Under the pieces are notes generated by a model that searched no databases, was not told the DNA's origin, and was given only the letters and a program-made list of their open reading frames with translations. This document shows, one piece after another, positions 1 to 9,297 of a DNA stretch of 64,000 nt. Source of the DNA: Paracoccaceae bacterium. Lineage in GTDB: Bacteria > Pseudomonadota > Alphaproteobacteria > Rhodobacterales > Rhodobacteraceae. Within the stretch, counting starts at the first letter, position 1. Each line of letters starts with the position of its first letter. Location: the NCBI GenBank assembly GCA_024304985.1, contig JAMWZC010000003.1, positions 332,611 to 396,610 on the forward strand, read 5' to 3'. The position numbers and the translations under genes were made by a program.

Positions 1-866
1 ATCACGGCTTCAAATCTCCGTTCAAGTCGGAAATCTATTTCGTCAACACCACCCGCTTCAACGATCTGAAATGGGGCACCAAGAACCCGATCATCGCGCG
101 GGACCCGGAATTCGGCCCCGTGCGTCTGCGCGCCTTCGGCACCTATTCCGTGCGCGTCACCGACCCGGCCCGCTTCATGTCCGAAATCGTCGGCACCGAT
201 GGCGAATTCACCGCGGACGAGATCACCTTCCAGATCCGCAACGTGATCGTGCAGGAAGTCAGCCGTGTGCTCGCCTCCTCGGGCATCCCGGTGCTCGATA
301 TGGCCGCCAATACCGCAGAACTCGGCAAGCTGGTGGCCAGCCAGATTTCGGCCACCGTCGCCTCTTACGGTCTGACCATCCCCGAACTCTATATCGAGAA
401 TATCTCCCTGCCCCCCGCGGTCGAGGCGGCGCTGGACAAGCGCACCTCGATGGGCATCGCCGGCGATCTGGGCCGTTTCACCCAGTATTCCGCAGCCGAG
501 GCGATGACAGCCGCCGCAGCCAATCCGTCAGGCGGAGGCGGCATGGGCGCGGGGCTTGGCATGGGGATGGGCATGGCGATGGCCAACCAGATGACCCAGC
601 AGGGCCCATGGGGGGCCGCCCCCGCGACCGCCGCGCCACCGCCGCCACCGATCGAGCATGTCTGGCATATCGCGGAAAACGGCGCGACCAAGGGTCCCTT
701 CTCCAAAGCCTCGATGGGCCGCATGGCCACCGACGGCACCCTGACCCGCGACAGCCTTGTCTGGACCCCCGGTCAGGACGGGTGGATGCGGGCCGAGGAT
801 GTGGCAGAACTCGCGCAGCTTTTCACCATCATGCCGCCGCCCCCACCGCCACCACCCGCCGCGTGA
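1..866 (+). CDS. SPFH-domain protein with C-terminal GYF-like domain (5' end outside window)
   Basis: The reading frame is open from base 3 and ends at TGA 864-866, so only the N-terminus is missing. The visible 287 residues begin inside an SPFH/Band-7 domain of the YdjI ('virion core protein-like') group, with motifs such as KSEIYFVNT and KWGTKNPI. A Gly/Met-rich linker follows, then a GYF_2-like domain (WHIAENGATKGPF ... DSLVWTPGQDGW) and a poly-proline tail. SPFH proteins usually form membrane-associated oligomeric scaffolds; GYF-type domains usually bind proline-rich peptides. The next gene, a zinc-ribbon membrane protein 64 bp downstream on the same strand, is probably co-transcribed. 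The family call is firm; the cellular role is unknown. Confidence 0.85.
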   Translation, partial: HGFKSPFKSEIYFVNTTRFNDLKWGTKNPIIARDPEFGPVRLRAFGTYSVRVTDPARFMSEIVGTDGEFTADEITFQIRNVIVQEVSRVLASSGIPVLDMAANTAELGKLVASQISATVASYGLTIPELYIENISLPPAVEAALDKRTSMGIAGDLGRFTQYSAAEAMTAAAANPSGGGGMGAGLGMGMGMAMANQMTQQGPWGAAPATAAPPPPPIEHVWHIAENGATKGPFSKASMGRMATDGTLTRDSLVWTPGQDGWMRAEDVAELAQLFTIMPPPPPPPPAA

Positions 867-930
867 TGCCCCACCCGCCCTGCCGCCGCACCCCCGCCCT
901 CGGGCGGGGCGATGAAAGACCCGTTGCCGC

Positions 931-2049
931 ATGACCCAGACCGCCGACACAGGACCCGTTCAGGAGCACCGCTTCCCCTGCGAGGCCTGTGGCGCAGACT
1001 ACCGCTTTGCGCCGGGCGAAGGCGCGCTGGTCTGCGACCATTGTGGACATCGCCAGCAGATCGCGGCACCCGGTCCATGGTCCGGCGCGCTGAAGGAGCT
1101 GGATTTCAACGAGGCCCTGTCGCAAAGCCTGCCCGCCTCCGAGATCGAGGAGACACGCATCTCGACCTGCACCAATTGCGGCGCGCAGGTCGAATTTGAT
1201 CCCGCAGTGCATGCGTTGGAATGTCCCTTCTGCGCCACGCCTCTGGTCGCCGATACCGGCACGCACCGCCATATCAAGCCCCGCGCGGTCTTGCCCTTCG
1301 CTCTGGATGAACGCGCCGCGCGGGCGGCGATGACCGATTGGCTGGGCAAGCTGTGGTTCGCACCGAACGGGCTTCAGGACTATGCCCGCAAGGGTCGCGC
1401 CATGTCCGGCATCTATGTGCCTTACTGGACCTTCGACGCCGAGACCCAAAGCCGCTACTCCGGCCAGCGCGGCACCGTCTACTATGAAACCATCACCGTG
1501 ATGCGTGACGGCAAGGCCGTGCGCCAGCAGGTGCCCCGTATCCGCTGGACGCCGGTTTCGGGCCGCGTGAAGCGCTGGTTCGACGACGTTCTGGTGCTGG
1601 CCGCAAGCTCGCTCCCGCGCCGCTATACCGAAGGGCTGGAACCTTGGGACCTCTCCGCCCTGCAACCCTACCGCCCCGAATTTCTGGCCGGTTTCCGCGC
1701 CGAAGGCTATACGGTCGATCTGGAAACCGGCTTCGGTCTGGCGCGCGAAAAGATGGACCGCGTGATCGAACGCGATGTGCGCTTCGATATCGGCGGCGAC
1801 CAGCAGCGCATCAGCAATATCGACACAGCGATCAGCGACGTGACCTTCAAGCATATCCTGCTGCCGGTCTGGCTGGCAGCCTACAAATACCGTGGCCAGA
1901 CCTATCGTTTCGTGGTCAATGGCGCGACCGGGCGGGTGCAGGGTGAACGGCCCTGGTCAGCCTGGAAGATCACCTTTGCCGTGATCCTTGGCGCTTTGGT
2001 CGCCGGGGCCATCGGCTACGGGATCGCCCTCAACGAAGGACTGATGTGA
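931..2049 (+). CDS. Zinc-ribbon membrane protein (TFIIB-type zinc ribbon, primosomal N'-like annotation family)
   Basis: This 372-residue protein has two CxxC...CxxC zinc ribbons at its N-terminus: Cys17/Cys20 with Cys35/Cys38, and Cys80/Cys83 with Cys98/Cys101. A long region rich in aromatic and basic residues follows, then one hydrophobic segment at about 347-366, a few residues from the C-terminus. Homologues are often labelled 'primosomal protein N'-like', but no helicase motif is visible, so I do not accept that function. It follows the SPFH gene and overlaps the nitroreductase start (TGATG at 2047-2051). This suggests translational coupling. A membrane-linked partner of the SPFH protein is a guess from context only. 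Confidence 0.75.
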   Translation: MTQTADTGPVQEHRFPCEACGADYRFAPGEGALVCDHCGHRQQIAAPGPWSGALKELDFNEALSQSLPASEIEETRISTCTNCGAQVEFDPAVHALECPFCATPLVADTGTHRHIKPRAVLPFALDERAARAAMTDWLGKLWFAPNGLQDYARKGRAMSGIYVPYWTFDAETQSRYSGQRGTVYYETITVMRDGKAVRQQVPRIRWTPVSGRVKRWFDDVLVLAASSLPRRYTEGLEPWDLSALQPYRPEFLAGFRAEGYTVDLETGFGLAREKMDRVIERDVRFDIGGDQQRISNIDTAISDVTFKHILLPVWLAAYKYRGQTYRFVVNGATGRVQGERPWSAWKITFAVILGALVAGAIGYGIALNEGLM

Positions 2050-2723
2050 TGACCGATGCCGCCGCAACCCTCGATGCGCTTCTGAAGGCCCGCCACAGCT
2101 GCCGCGCCTTCCGCCCCGATCCGCTGCCCGATGACGTGATCGCGGATATCGTCACCAGCGCCGGCCGGGTGCCCTCATGGTGCAACGCGCAGCCTTGGCA
2201 GGTGATCGTCACCCGCGCGGCGGAAACCGACCGCTTTCGCGATGCCCTCTACGCTGCGGCGACCAGCCAGCCCCCGAAACCCGATCTGGAATGGCCGCGC
2301 CAATACACAGGCGTCTACCGCGACCGCCGCCGCACCTGCGGCTTCCAGCTCTATGACAGCCTCGGCATCCCCAAGGAGGACCGCGCCGGAACGCAGGCCC
2401 AGATGCTGGAAAACTACCGCCTCTTCGGCGCGCCCCATGTGGCGATCGTGACGACCGAGGCGGATCTTGGCCCCTATGGCGCGATGGACAGCGGCGGTTT
2501 CGTCGCCCTCTTCACCCTCGCCGCACAGGCGCGCGGCGTGGCCTCGATCCCCCAGGCCGCCGTGGCGGCCCAGGCCCCCTTCCTGCGCGACTGGTTCGGC
2601 ATCCCCGAACACCGTCAGATCCTCTGCGCCATCTCCTTCGGGCTCGAGGATACTGACCACCCCGCCAACGCCTTCCGCACCGAACGCGCACCGCTGTCCG
2701 AAGTTCTCAACATGCGCGGCTGA
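2049..2723 (+). CDS. Nitroreductase family FMN oxidoreductase
   Basis: The 224-residue product has the nitroreductase fold signature near the N-terminus: the RHSCRAF FMN-phosphate-binding stretch, then RVPSWCNAQPWQ, typical of the NfnB/BluB-like superfamily. Such enzymes use FMN and NAD(P)H to reduce nitroaromatics, quinones or related substrates. The substrate cannot be told from sequence. The frame also allows GTG at 2046, but ATG 2049 sits in a TGATG overlap with the upstream stop and is preferred. A GC-rich hairpin with a T-run lies about 60 bp after the stop and probably ends the transcript. Confidence 0.85.
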   Translation: MTDAAATLDALLKARHSCRAFRPDPLPDDVIADIVTSAGRVPSWCNAQPWQVIVTRAAETDRFRDALYAAATSQPPKPDLEWPRQYTGVYRDRRRTCGFQLYDSLGIPKEDRAGTQAQMLENYRLFGAPHVAIVTTEADLGPYGAMDSGGFVALFTLAAQARGVASIPQAAVAAQAPFLRDWFGIPEHRQILCAISFGLEDTDHPANAFRTERAPLSEVLNMRG

Positions 2724-2741
2724 CCCTCGCCCGCCGCCTTC

Positions 2742-2766
2742 TTCTTGCTGCAAATATCCGCGGGGG
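2742..2766 (+). repeat. Short dispersed intergenic element, copy 1 (TTCTTGCTGCAAATATCC type)
   Basis: The stretch after the nitroreductase stop reads TTCTTGCTGCAAATATCC followed by a G run. Close relatives occur in three other gene gaps in this window (13649-13673, 48844-48864, 57457-57478). I infer a dispersed intergenic repeat family; its function is not known to me. Confidence 0.55.
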
Positions 2767-2781
2767 GAGTCCCGCAGGGAC

Positions 2782-2808
2782 GGGGGGCCGCCAGCCCCCC
2801 ATCTTTTT
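2782..2808 (+). terminator. Rho-independent terminator after the nitroreductase gene
   Basis: A 7-bp stem GGGGGGC / GCCCCCC (2782-2788 and 2794-2800) closes on a 5-nt loop and is followed by ATCTTTTT on the plus strand. It lies between the convergent nitroreductase and Hsp20 genes. The T-run serves only the plus-strand transcript. Confidence 0.75.
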
Positions 2809-2813
2809 CAGCC

Positions 2814-3230
2814 TCAGCTTTTCTTGATCTGCACCTTGGTGCTTTTCGCCTCCTGTGGGGCTTTCTTGGGAATGCTGATGGTCAGCACACCATCCTTCAG
2901 ATCGGCCTCGACCTTGTCAGCATGGGCATCGGCAGGCACGCGAAACGTGCGGCTGAACGCCCCATACTGCCGCTCGCTGAAGAACCAGGTGTCGCCCTTG
3001 TCCTCGCGGCTGGATGATTTCTCGCCCTTGACGGTGATCATCCCCTCCTGCACCGATATGTCGATGTCCTTTTCCTCAACACCCGGCAACTCCACCGTGA
3101 TCCGATAAGCCTCGCCGTCGGTCGAGGCGTCAGAGGCCGGGGCCAGCCAGTCGGCCATGCGTGTCCCGATGCTGCGAAACGGTTCGGTCAGCGACGGCCA
3201 AAGCCCGGCGGGATTGGTTTTCTCGACCAT
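2814..3230 (-). CDS. Hsp20/alpha-crystallin family small heat-shock protein
   Basis: The 138-residue protein is almost entirely an alpha-crystallin domain: YRITVELPGVEEKDIDISV, then GEKSSSRED, then FSRTFRVPADAHADKVEADLK, ending in the LTISIPKK strand. Length matches bacterial class A small heat-shock proteins, which hold unfolded proteins in an ATP-independent way. The start ATG at 3230 has a GAGGA ribosome binding site a few bases upstream. The gene is convergent with the nitroreductase and transcribed alone. I saw no ROSE-type thermometer by eye in the short 5' region. Confidence 0.9.
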   Translation of the reverse strand: MVEKTNPAGLWPSLTEPFRSIGTRMADWLAPASDASTDGEAYRITVELPGVEEKDIDISVQEGMITVKGEKSSSREDKGDTWFFSERQYGAFSRTFRVPADAHADKVEADLKDGVLTISIPKKAPQEAKSTKVQIKKS

Positions 3231-3351
3231 GGAAACATCCTCCTCAAGTTGATCTGCAATGCCGCCAATCTACCAAAGCCTGCACAGCTTCGCCTTGATC
3301 CGCGTCAAATCCCGGCTTACTCAGACAGGCTGAATCGAAAGGAACCACCCC

Positions 3352-3789
3352 ATGCGCGCCCTCATCCAGCGGGTCACCCGCGCGGCCGTCAGCACAGGCG
3401 GGCACCAGATCGGCCAATGCGGACCGGGCCTGATGATCCTGATCTGCGCCATGCAGGGCGATACCGAAGATCAGTCCGGCCAGATGGCCGCCAAGATCGC
3501 CAAGCTGCGGATATTCAAGGATGACGAAGGGCGGATGAACCGCTCGATTCTCGACACGGGCGGGTCCGCGCTGGTCGTCAGCCAGTTCACGCTGGCCGCC
3601 GACACGTCACGCGGCAACCGGCCCGGCTTCTCGGCCGCAGCCGCGCCCGAGGATGGGCGGCGCCTCTACACCCATTTCGCAGCCAGCCTGACCGCGCTGG
3701 GAATCCCGACCGAGACCGGAGAATTCGGCGCTGACATGGCCGTGGAACTGGTCAATGACGGTCCGGTGACCATCTGGCTGGATCTGTGA
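3352..3789 (+). CDS. dtd: D-aminoacyl-tRNA deacylase
   Basis: This 145-residue protein matches DTD over its full length. It starts [14 protein letters not shown], carries the hallmark [17 protein letters not shown], and ends with the [11 protein letters not shown] segment containing the Gly-cisPro motif. The enzyme removes D-amino acids mischarged onto tRNA. The start has a good AAAGGAA ribosome binding site. It is a single housekeeping gene, convergent with the PhnA gene 15 bp downstream. Confidence 0.95.
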   Translation: MRALIQRVTRAAVSTGGHQIGQCGPGLMILICAMQGDTEDQSGQMAAKIAKLRIFKDDEGRMNRSILDTGGSALVVSQFTLAADTSRGNRPGFSAAAAPEDGRRLYTHFAASLTALGIPTETGEFGADMAVELVNDGPVTIWLDL

Positions 3790-3804
3790 CCGGCGCGCAC
3801 CCGC

Positions 3805-4329
3805 TCAGGACTTCTTGACGAAGGCGGTCAGGATAACGATCCGCTGCCCGTCCACCCGGCCTTCGATCTGTCCGGCATTGTCAGCCACAAGCGAGATGCC
3901 CCGCACCGCCGTGCCCCGCTTGGCCGTGAACCCCGCGCCTTTGACTGGCAGGTCCTTGATCAGATAGACGGTGTCGCCCTGCGCCAGTATGGTCCCGTTG
4001 CTGTCGCGATGAATGATGTCCGAGGGTTGTTCACCCCCGCCCATCCCGGCCTCGGCCCAGACCTGCACATCCGGCTCCAGATAGACGATATCCAGCAAAT
4101 CGCGCGCCCAGACGGCGTCGATCCGGTGCAGCAGACGCCAGGCCAGCACCTGCACGGCGGCATCACCGCTCCAGACCGCATCGCCCAGACAGCGCCAGTG
4201 CGGGCCATCGACCGGCCCCTCGGTCACGCCTGCATGGCACGGCGCGCACAGGGCGACCTCGACCTCGGACGGGGCCACCACATGGGTGGTGATGGACGGT
4301 GTGCCACACAGGGCGCAGGGAGTGCTCAT
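3805..4329 (-). CDS. PhnA/YjdM family zinc-ribbon protein
   Basis: The 174-residue product begins with a zinc ribbon (CALCG ... CAPC) and ends with the conserved PhnA domain (DSNGTILAQGDTVYLIKDLPVKG ... AFVKKS, quoted in part). Despite the name, E. coli PhnA/YjdM is not part of the C-P lyase pathway and its function is unclear. The protein is larger than the ~110-residue E. coli form because a middle insert separates the ribbon from the PhnA domain. It stands alone between dtd and the type I secretion operon. Confidence 0.85.
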   Translation of the reverse strand: MSTPCALCGTPSITTHVVAPSEVEVALCAPCHAGVTEGPVDGPHWRCLGDAVWSGDAAVQVLAWRLLHRIDAVWARDLLDIVYLEPDVQVWAEAGMGGGEQPSDIIHRDSNGTILAQGDTVYLIKDLPVKGAGFTAKRGTAVRGISLVADNAGQIEGRVDGQRIVILTAFVKKS

Positions 4330-4414
4330 GGATCGGGCCTTTCATCGCTCAGCCCGCTTATGCGCCCCGCCACCCCCAAGGCCAAGGGCCAATCGCCCCG
4401 TGGCGCATCACGCC

Positions 4415-5602
4415 CTACGGCTCGCGGAATGCCTCGCGCGATTTGTAGAGCGGCTTGAGCAGATATTGCAGCACGGTCTTGGACCCGGTGTGCAACTCGA
4501 CCGACGCCTGCATGCCGGGCCTGACCTGGACCGAAGCCTGCCGCCCTGACAGGTTGTCCTTGTCCAGCCGCAGCGTGACCCGGTAATGGGCTGCCGCCTC
4601 GGGGTCGCGGGCGCGGTCGTCTTTGAACGTATCCGCCGAAATCACATCCACCGTGCCCTTGAGCGTGCCGTAGATCGTGTAATCATAGGCAGTCAGCTTG
4701 ATCGTCGCAGCCTGTCCAGGACGGATATTGGCGATGTTCTCGGGGCGCACGCGGGCTTCGACAAACAGCTCCTCGTCCAGAGGAATGATCTGGAGGATCT
4801 CCTCGCCCGGTCTGACCACGCCGCCGATAGTCGTCACGGACACGGCCTTGACGATACCGCGCATCGGACTGACCAGTTCCGTGCGCGTCAACTGATCCTG
4901 ACTGGCCTTGAGGTTCTGGCGCAATGTCGCAAGTTCGCGCAGCGTCGTGGCATAGGCATCCGCCCGTTCCAGCGCGGCCCCGGTGACGATCTCGTCATGG
5001 CGGACACGGGCATCGGCATGGTCCTTGCGGGCGCGCGTCACCTCGATCAGGGCGACGATCCGACGCTCCAGCATCTTCTCCATCATCTGCATTTCCTGCC
5101 GCGCCTGCTCCAGAACACGTCTGGCCCCGTCGATGCGGCTTTGCAGATCGGCCTGGCGCGCCTGTAACAGCAGCCGCTCGGACTCCAGCATCGCCGGATC
5201 ACGCAGCGCCAGATCGGCGGGCACGTCGAAATCGGTCTTTCCCGCCAGTTCCGCCTCAAGCCGCAGGCGGCGAACCTCCAACGCGGCGATCTGATCTACC
5301 AGATCATCAACCGAAGCGCGGAACTGCGTGCCCTGCAACCGCGCCAGCACATCGCCGCGCTGCACCACATCGCCCTCGCGCACCGCCAGTTCGGCAAGAA
5401 TACCGCCCTCGAGGTTCTGGATGATCTGTGGCCGCGAGGCGGAAATCATCTCGCCCTCGGCGCGCACGATCTCATCCACCCAGGCAAGACTGGACCAGAT
5501 CAGAAACAGCAGCAGCGTTCCGGCACAAAGCCAGATCGTCAGACTGGGACCGCGCAACCGCGCGTTCAACTGGGCCGCCAGCGTCATCGACGGTTGCGCC
5601 AT
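4415..5602 (-). CDS. HlyD-family type I secretion periplasmic adaptor
   Basis: The 395-residue membrane fusion protein has one N-terminal transmembrane segment (about 20-40), a split lipoyl domain (GGILAELAVREGDVVQRGDVL and LVSPMRGIVKAV, each given in part), a long coiled-coil region (about 85-240) and a C-terminal beta-barrel domain. It should bridge the ABC exporter and the outer-membrane TolC-like protein. A GTG at 5608 overlaps the exporter stop (GTGA), but ATG 5602 has a better-spaced GGGGGG ribosome binding site. It is the last gene of the adhesin-TolC-ABC-HlyD operon. It most resembles LapC/PrtE-type adaptors. Confidence 0.9.
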   Translation of the reverse strand: MAQPSMTLAAQLNARLRGPSLTIWLCAGTLLLFLIWSSLAWVDEIVRAEGEMISASRPQIIQNLEGGILAELAVREGDVVQRGDVLARLQGTQFRASVDDLVDQIAALEVRRLRLEAELAGKTDFDVPADLALRDPAMLESERLLLQARQADLQSRIDGARRVLEQARQEMQMMEKMLERRIVALIEVTRARKDHADARVRHDEIVTGAALERADAYATTLRELATLRQNLKASQDQLTRTELVSPMRGIVKAVSVTTIGGVVRPGEEILQIIPLDEELFVEARVRPENIANIRPGQAATIKLTAYDYTIYGTLKGTVDVISADTFKDDRARDPEAAAHYRVTLRLDKDNLSGRQASVQVRPGMQASVELHTGSKTVLQYLLKPLYKSREAFREP

Positions 5603-5604
5603 GC

Positions 5605-7866
5605 TCACAGCCCCCCGCCAGCCGGGGTCGCCAGATGCGCCAGCACCTGATCACGCGGACCATCCACGGCCAGACGACCGTTTTGCAGAATCATCACCCG
5701 GCTGGTCAGCGACAGGATCGGCATCCGGTGCGTGGCAATCACCACCGTGCGCCCCGCAAGCCAGCCCTCAAGACGGCTGATCAGCGTCGCCTCCAGCCTT
5801 TGATCCAGGGCGGCGGTCGGCTCGTCCAGCAGGCAGACCGAAGGGTTCTGCAACCACAGCCGCGCCCAGCCCACCGATTGACGCTGCCCGATGGACAGAC
5901 CCGCCCCGCCATCGCCCAGTTCCAGATCCAGCCCGCGCGGATGCGCCTTCACGAACTGTCCCAGCCCCGCGAAATCCAGCGCCTGCATCAGTCGGTCGTC
6001 ATCCCGCTCCAGCAGGTTGAAGCTCAGGTTCTCGCGCAGGCTGCCTGCGAACAACCGCACTTCCTGCCCCAGATAGCCGATGGCGCGGCGCAGATCACGC
6101 GGTTCGATCTGGCCCATCTCGGTCCCGTCGATCAGCACCCGTCCGCGCGTCGGGGCATAAAGCCCCGACATCAATCGCAGAAACGTGGATTTGCCCGAAC
6201 CATTGGCCCCCAGGATCGCCACCCGCTGACCCGGCAGGATCGCCAGCGCCGGAACGTCCAGCACGGTCGCGCCGTCCGTGCCGTAGCGAAACTGCATCTC
6301 CCGGATCTCGTAATGCCCCGCCAGCCGGTCCCGACGCAGATAGCTGCGGCCCGCCTCGCGGTCCTGCGGCGCGTGTGCGATGGCCTCCAGCGCATCCAGC
6401 GCCGTGCGCACATTCCCCCAGCGCGCCATCGTGCCCGCCAGTTGCGACAGCGGAGCCAGCGTGCGCCCGGTCAGGATGCCCACCGCGATGATCGACCCCA
6501 CGGTAAACTGCCCCGCGAACACCAGATAGGCCCCCAGCACCACGGCCGCCACATAGGTAGCCTGCTGCACGCCTTGCGCCCATGTCGTGAGGATCGAGGC
6601 AAGCTTGCGCTGCTCGGATGAGGTATGCGCCGACAGCGCCGTCAACTCGGCCCAAAGGCGGCGCATCCGCTCCTCGCCGCGCAGGGTTTTCACCGTCTCC
6701 TGCTCATGGATCACCTCCTGCAACAGACGGCCCGCGCGGGCAGAGGCCCCCTGCCCGTCTTCGGTCAGGCGGATCATGCGACGCTGCATGACAAAGCCCG
6801 GCACCACCATCAGCACGCCGCCCAGCACCAGCACCCAGACCACATTCCCGCCGATCGAGGCGACCAGCAGCAGGAACACGAAGATGAAGGGGATATCCGC
6901 CAAGGTGCCCACGGTGGCGGTCGTGAAGAACTCCCGCACCGACCCGAATTCCCGCATCGCGCTGAACATCTGCGACGGGCTGCGTCCCGGCTGATCCGAT
7001 CGCGCGCCCAGAATACGGTCCATCAGCAAGGCTTGCACCGACAATTCGATTTGCCGCCCGGCCCCGTCCATCAGCTGCGCCCGCGCCATCTTGAGCGCGG
7101 CTTCCATCACCAGCGCCAGAATGGCCCCGGCGGCCAGCACCCAGAGCGTGGCCTGCGACTGATGCGGGATCACCCGGTCATAGACCTGCAACGAGAAAAG
7201 CGCCACAGCCACAGCCAGAAGATTGGCCACGAGAGAGCCCAGCATGACCTCGGCGAACGGGCGGCGCAGGGTCGCAAACTCGCCCCAGAACCAATGGGCC
7301 GGGCGCGGGGCCGCCAGATGCGCCTGCACCAGTTGCGCCACCTGCGTCTCGGCGCGAACCAAAACCCCTGTGAAAAAGGGCTGAAACTCGGACAAGGGCA
7401 CATCAAGGCGCTTGTCGGGACTATCCGCGTCGAAGATCGTCACCGCACCTGCGGCTCCGGCCCCGGATTGCTCCAGCACCAGCACGAACTGCCCGCCATG
7501 CATCTGCGCCAGCGCGGGCCACAGATCCGGACGTGGCCCTGCGGCCTGCTCGATCCGCGCCAGAAACCCGCAGGCGGCGAACCCCTGCACCAGCGCCTGC
7601 GTCCGGTCCCGCCTTCCGGCCTGCTCTCCCGCGACCATGGCCTCGATCACGTCGCGACGCAGCAGCGCCCGCCCCAGAACCCCGGCATAGGCGACTACCA
7701 GATCAGCCCGCGCGATGGTGCGCGGGTCGATCCTCGCCCCGTCTGAAATGGCATCGCTCTCAGCGGGGGCCGCAACACTCTGCAACGGTGTGCGGATGCC
7801 TGCCCCGGTCTGCTTTGGTGCCTCAGGCTCCGCATGAGAGATCTGCAAGGACGGCGCGCCGGTCAC
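5605..7866 (-). CDS. Type I secretion ABC exporter (LapB-like, degenerate C39 domain)
   Basis: The 753-residue protein has an N-terminal region of about 150 residues shaped like a C39 peptidase but without its Cys/His active site, which suits exporters of uncleaved large adhesins. A six-helix membrane domain spans about 180-470. The nucleotide-binding domain shows Walker A GANGSGKST (about 551-559), signature LSIGQRQ (about 655), Walker B VCLLDEP and the ATHR switch. It starts with GTG in a GTGA overlap with the TolC gene, which implies translational coupling. Its likely cargo is the Ig-repeat adhesin at the head of the operon; the RTX-Hint proteins elsewhere in the window are possible further cargo. 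Confidence 0.9.
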   Translation of the reverse strand: MTGAPSLQISHAEPEAPKQTGAGIRTPLQSVAAPAESDAISDGARIDPRTIARADLVVAYAGVLGRALLRRDVIEAMVAGEQAGRRDRTQALVQGFAACGFLARIEQAAGPRPDLWPALAQMHGGQFVLVLEQSGAGAAGAVTIFDADSPDKRLDVPLSEFQPFFTGVLVRAETQVAQLVQAHLAAPRPAHWFWGEFATLRRPFAEVMLGSLVANLLAVAVALFSLQVYDRVIPHQSQATLWVLAAGAILALVMEAALKMARAQLMDGAGRQIELSVQALLMDRILGARSDQPGRSPSQMFSAMREFGSVREFFTTATVGTLADIPFIFVFLLLVASIGGNVVWVLVLGGVLMVVPGFVMQRRMIRLTEDGQGASARAGRLLQEVIHEQETVKTLRGEERMRRLWAELTALSAHTSSEQRKLASILTTWAQGVQQATYVAAVVLGAYLVFAGQFTVGSIIAVGILTGRTLAPLSQLAGTMARWGNVRTALDALEAIAHAPQDREAGRSYLRRDRLAGHYEIREMQFRYGTDGATVLDVPALAILPGQRVAILGANGSGKSTFLRLMSGLYAPTRGRVLIDGTEMGQIEPRDLRRAIGYLGQEVRLFAGSLRENLSFNLLERDDDRLMQALDFAGLGQFVKAHPRGLDLELGDGGAGLSIGQRQSVGWARLWLQNPSVCLLDEPTAALDQRLEATLISRLEGWLAGRTVVIATHRMPILSLTSRVMILQNGRLAVDGPRDQVLAHLATPAGGGL

Positions 7867-9215
7867 AACCGATCCCCATCGGCCAGAACACCCAGTTCGG
7901 CGGCAATCTCAAGCCCTGTCAGGGCTGCACGATAGCGCAGGGCGGCGGCGTCATGCTGCTGGCGGGCGAATTGTTCATATAGGCCCACCACATCCATCAC
8001 CTGACGCTGCCCGGCGTCATACTGCGCCTGAAACAGATCAAGATTCGCCTTGGCGCGGCTGGCCAGAACGGTCGCCTCCGCCGCCTGCCGGGCCAGGGCT
8101 GTCTGCTCCTGCTCCAGCCGCGCCAGACGCCGCCGCGACTCCTCGCGGGATTGGGCCACCCGGCGCCGCTCGCCTTCGGTGGCGGCTTCAATGGCGCGCA
8201 AGTCGTCACCCAGACCAAAGCCCAAGGGCCGGTCCGTCCGCAGCCCGACAGATGGATCCGGCGCGTTGCGCCCCAAGGCTCCGGTCGCGGTCAGCGCCGG
8301 CAGGAACCCGGCCCGCTCCGCCCGCGCGCGGGCCTCGGCGCGGGACTGCTCGGCCTCGGCAAGACGCACCGAAAGGGGAACCGGCAAGGGTGTGGGCACC
8401 TGCAAGGCAACCTCTGCCCCGGTCAATCCCGCCATCTGCGCCAAAAGCGCAGGGCTGACCCCCATCGCCACCAGTTCCGCCAAGGCCGCGCCTGCCGCCT
8501 CGGATTCCGTCTGTTCCGAGGCGCGGATCTCGGCCAGCTTCTGCCGCAGCACCTGCAAATCCGACGGATCCGAGATCCCGCCCGTCACCCGCTCGGTCAT
8601 GATCCATTCGAAATGGGCCATGTCGCGGCCCGCCGCTTGCGCCAGCGCGGCTTTCTCATGCGCTTCAAGCGCCGCCAGATAAAGACGCAGCGCGCCCAGC
8701 ACCCGCGCATTGGCGTCCTGCACCAGCGCCACGGCCGCGACTTCGACATCGGCCTTGGCGAAATCGCGTTCTGCCAGCTTGCGGCCATTGTCGAACAAGA
8801 CCTGTTCCACAACCAGCATCGCCACCACCGACCCCAGCGAACTGAGGCTGGCTTGCGGGCTGATGCTGGGCAACCAGTTGCGGGATTGCGCCCGCTCACG
8901 CAGACGCGCGCTGCGCAACTCCGCCGCTGCGGCGCGGGTGTCGGCGATCAGCACGGCATCCGCAATCCGGTCCAGCGGCGCGCCATCAGGCAAGGCGCTG
9001 CGCCGGGTCATCAGATCCACCAGAAGCGGCGAGGCTTCGGCCATGTCCCCCGACGTCAGACCTTGCGGCACGGGCGGCGCTTCGGGCATCAGCATCCGGC
9101 TGACCGCCCCGCCTCCGCCTTGCGCCAGACACCCGGGCAAGGCCAAAACCGCCAGACAGGCCAGAACGGCGCGCAATTCGCGCCGTCTTGTCCGTTGCGT
9201 GTCACCCTGCCTCAT
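7863..9215 (-). CDS. TolC-family outer-membrane channel, predicted lipoprotein
   Basis: The 450-residue product has a lipoprotein signal (hydrophobic stretch ending LPGC, Cys29) and then long helical segments rich in Ala, Glu and Arg, typical of TolC/LapE/NodT-type channels. I chose ATG 9215, not the upstream in-frame start at 9272, because AAGAGGCG lies 4-11 bases before 9215 and the extra 19 residues do not look like a signal peptide. It should form the outer-membrane exit duct for the neighbouring exporter. The gap to the upstream adhesin stop is 82 bp. Confidence 0.88.
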   Translation of the reverse strand: MRQGDTQRTRRRELRAVLACLAVLALPGCLAQGGGGAVSRMLMPEAPPVPQGLTSGDMAEASPLLVDLMTRRSALPDGAPLDRIADAVLIADTRAAAAELRSARLRERAQSRNWLPSISPQASLSSLGSVVAMLVVEQVLFDNGRKLAERDFAKADVEVAAVALVQDANARVLGALRLYLAALEAHEKAALAQAAGRDMAHFEWIMTERVTGGISDPSDLQVLRQKLAEIRASEQTESEAAGAALAELVAMGVSPALLAQMAGLTGAEVALQVPTPLPVPLSVRLAEAEQSRAEARARAERAGFLPALTATGALGRNAPDPSVGLRTDRPLGFGLGDDLRAIEAATEGERRRVAQSREESRRRLARLEQEQTALARQAAEATVLASRAKANLDLFQAQYDAGQRQVMDVVGLYEQFARQQHDAAALRYRAALTGLEIAAELGVLADGDRL

Positions 9216-9297
9216 GATCGCCTCTTGTCCCGGTGCTTGTTGCATGTGGTGGGCCCGCCGGTTGATACTCACCCCGCAGGCCCTGCCATCACACCGT

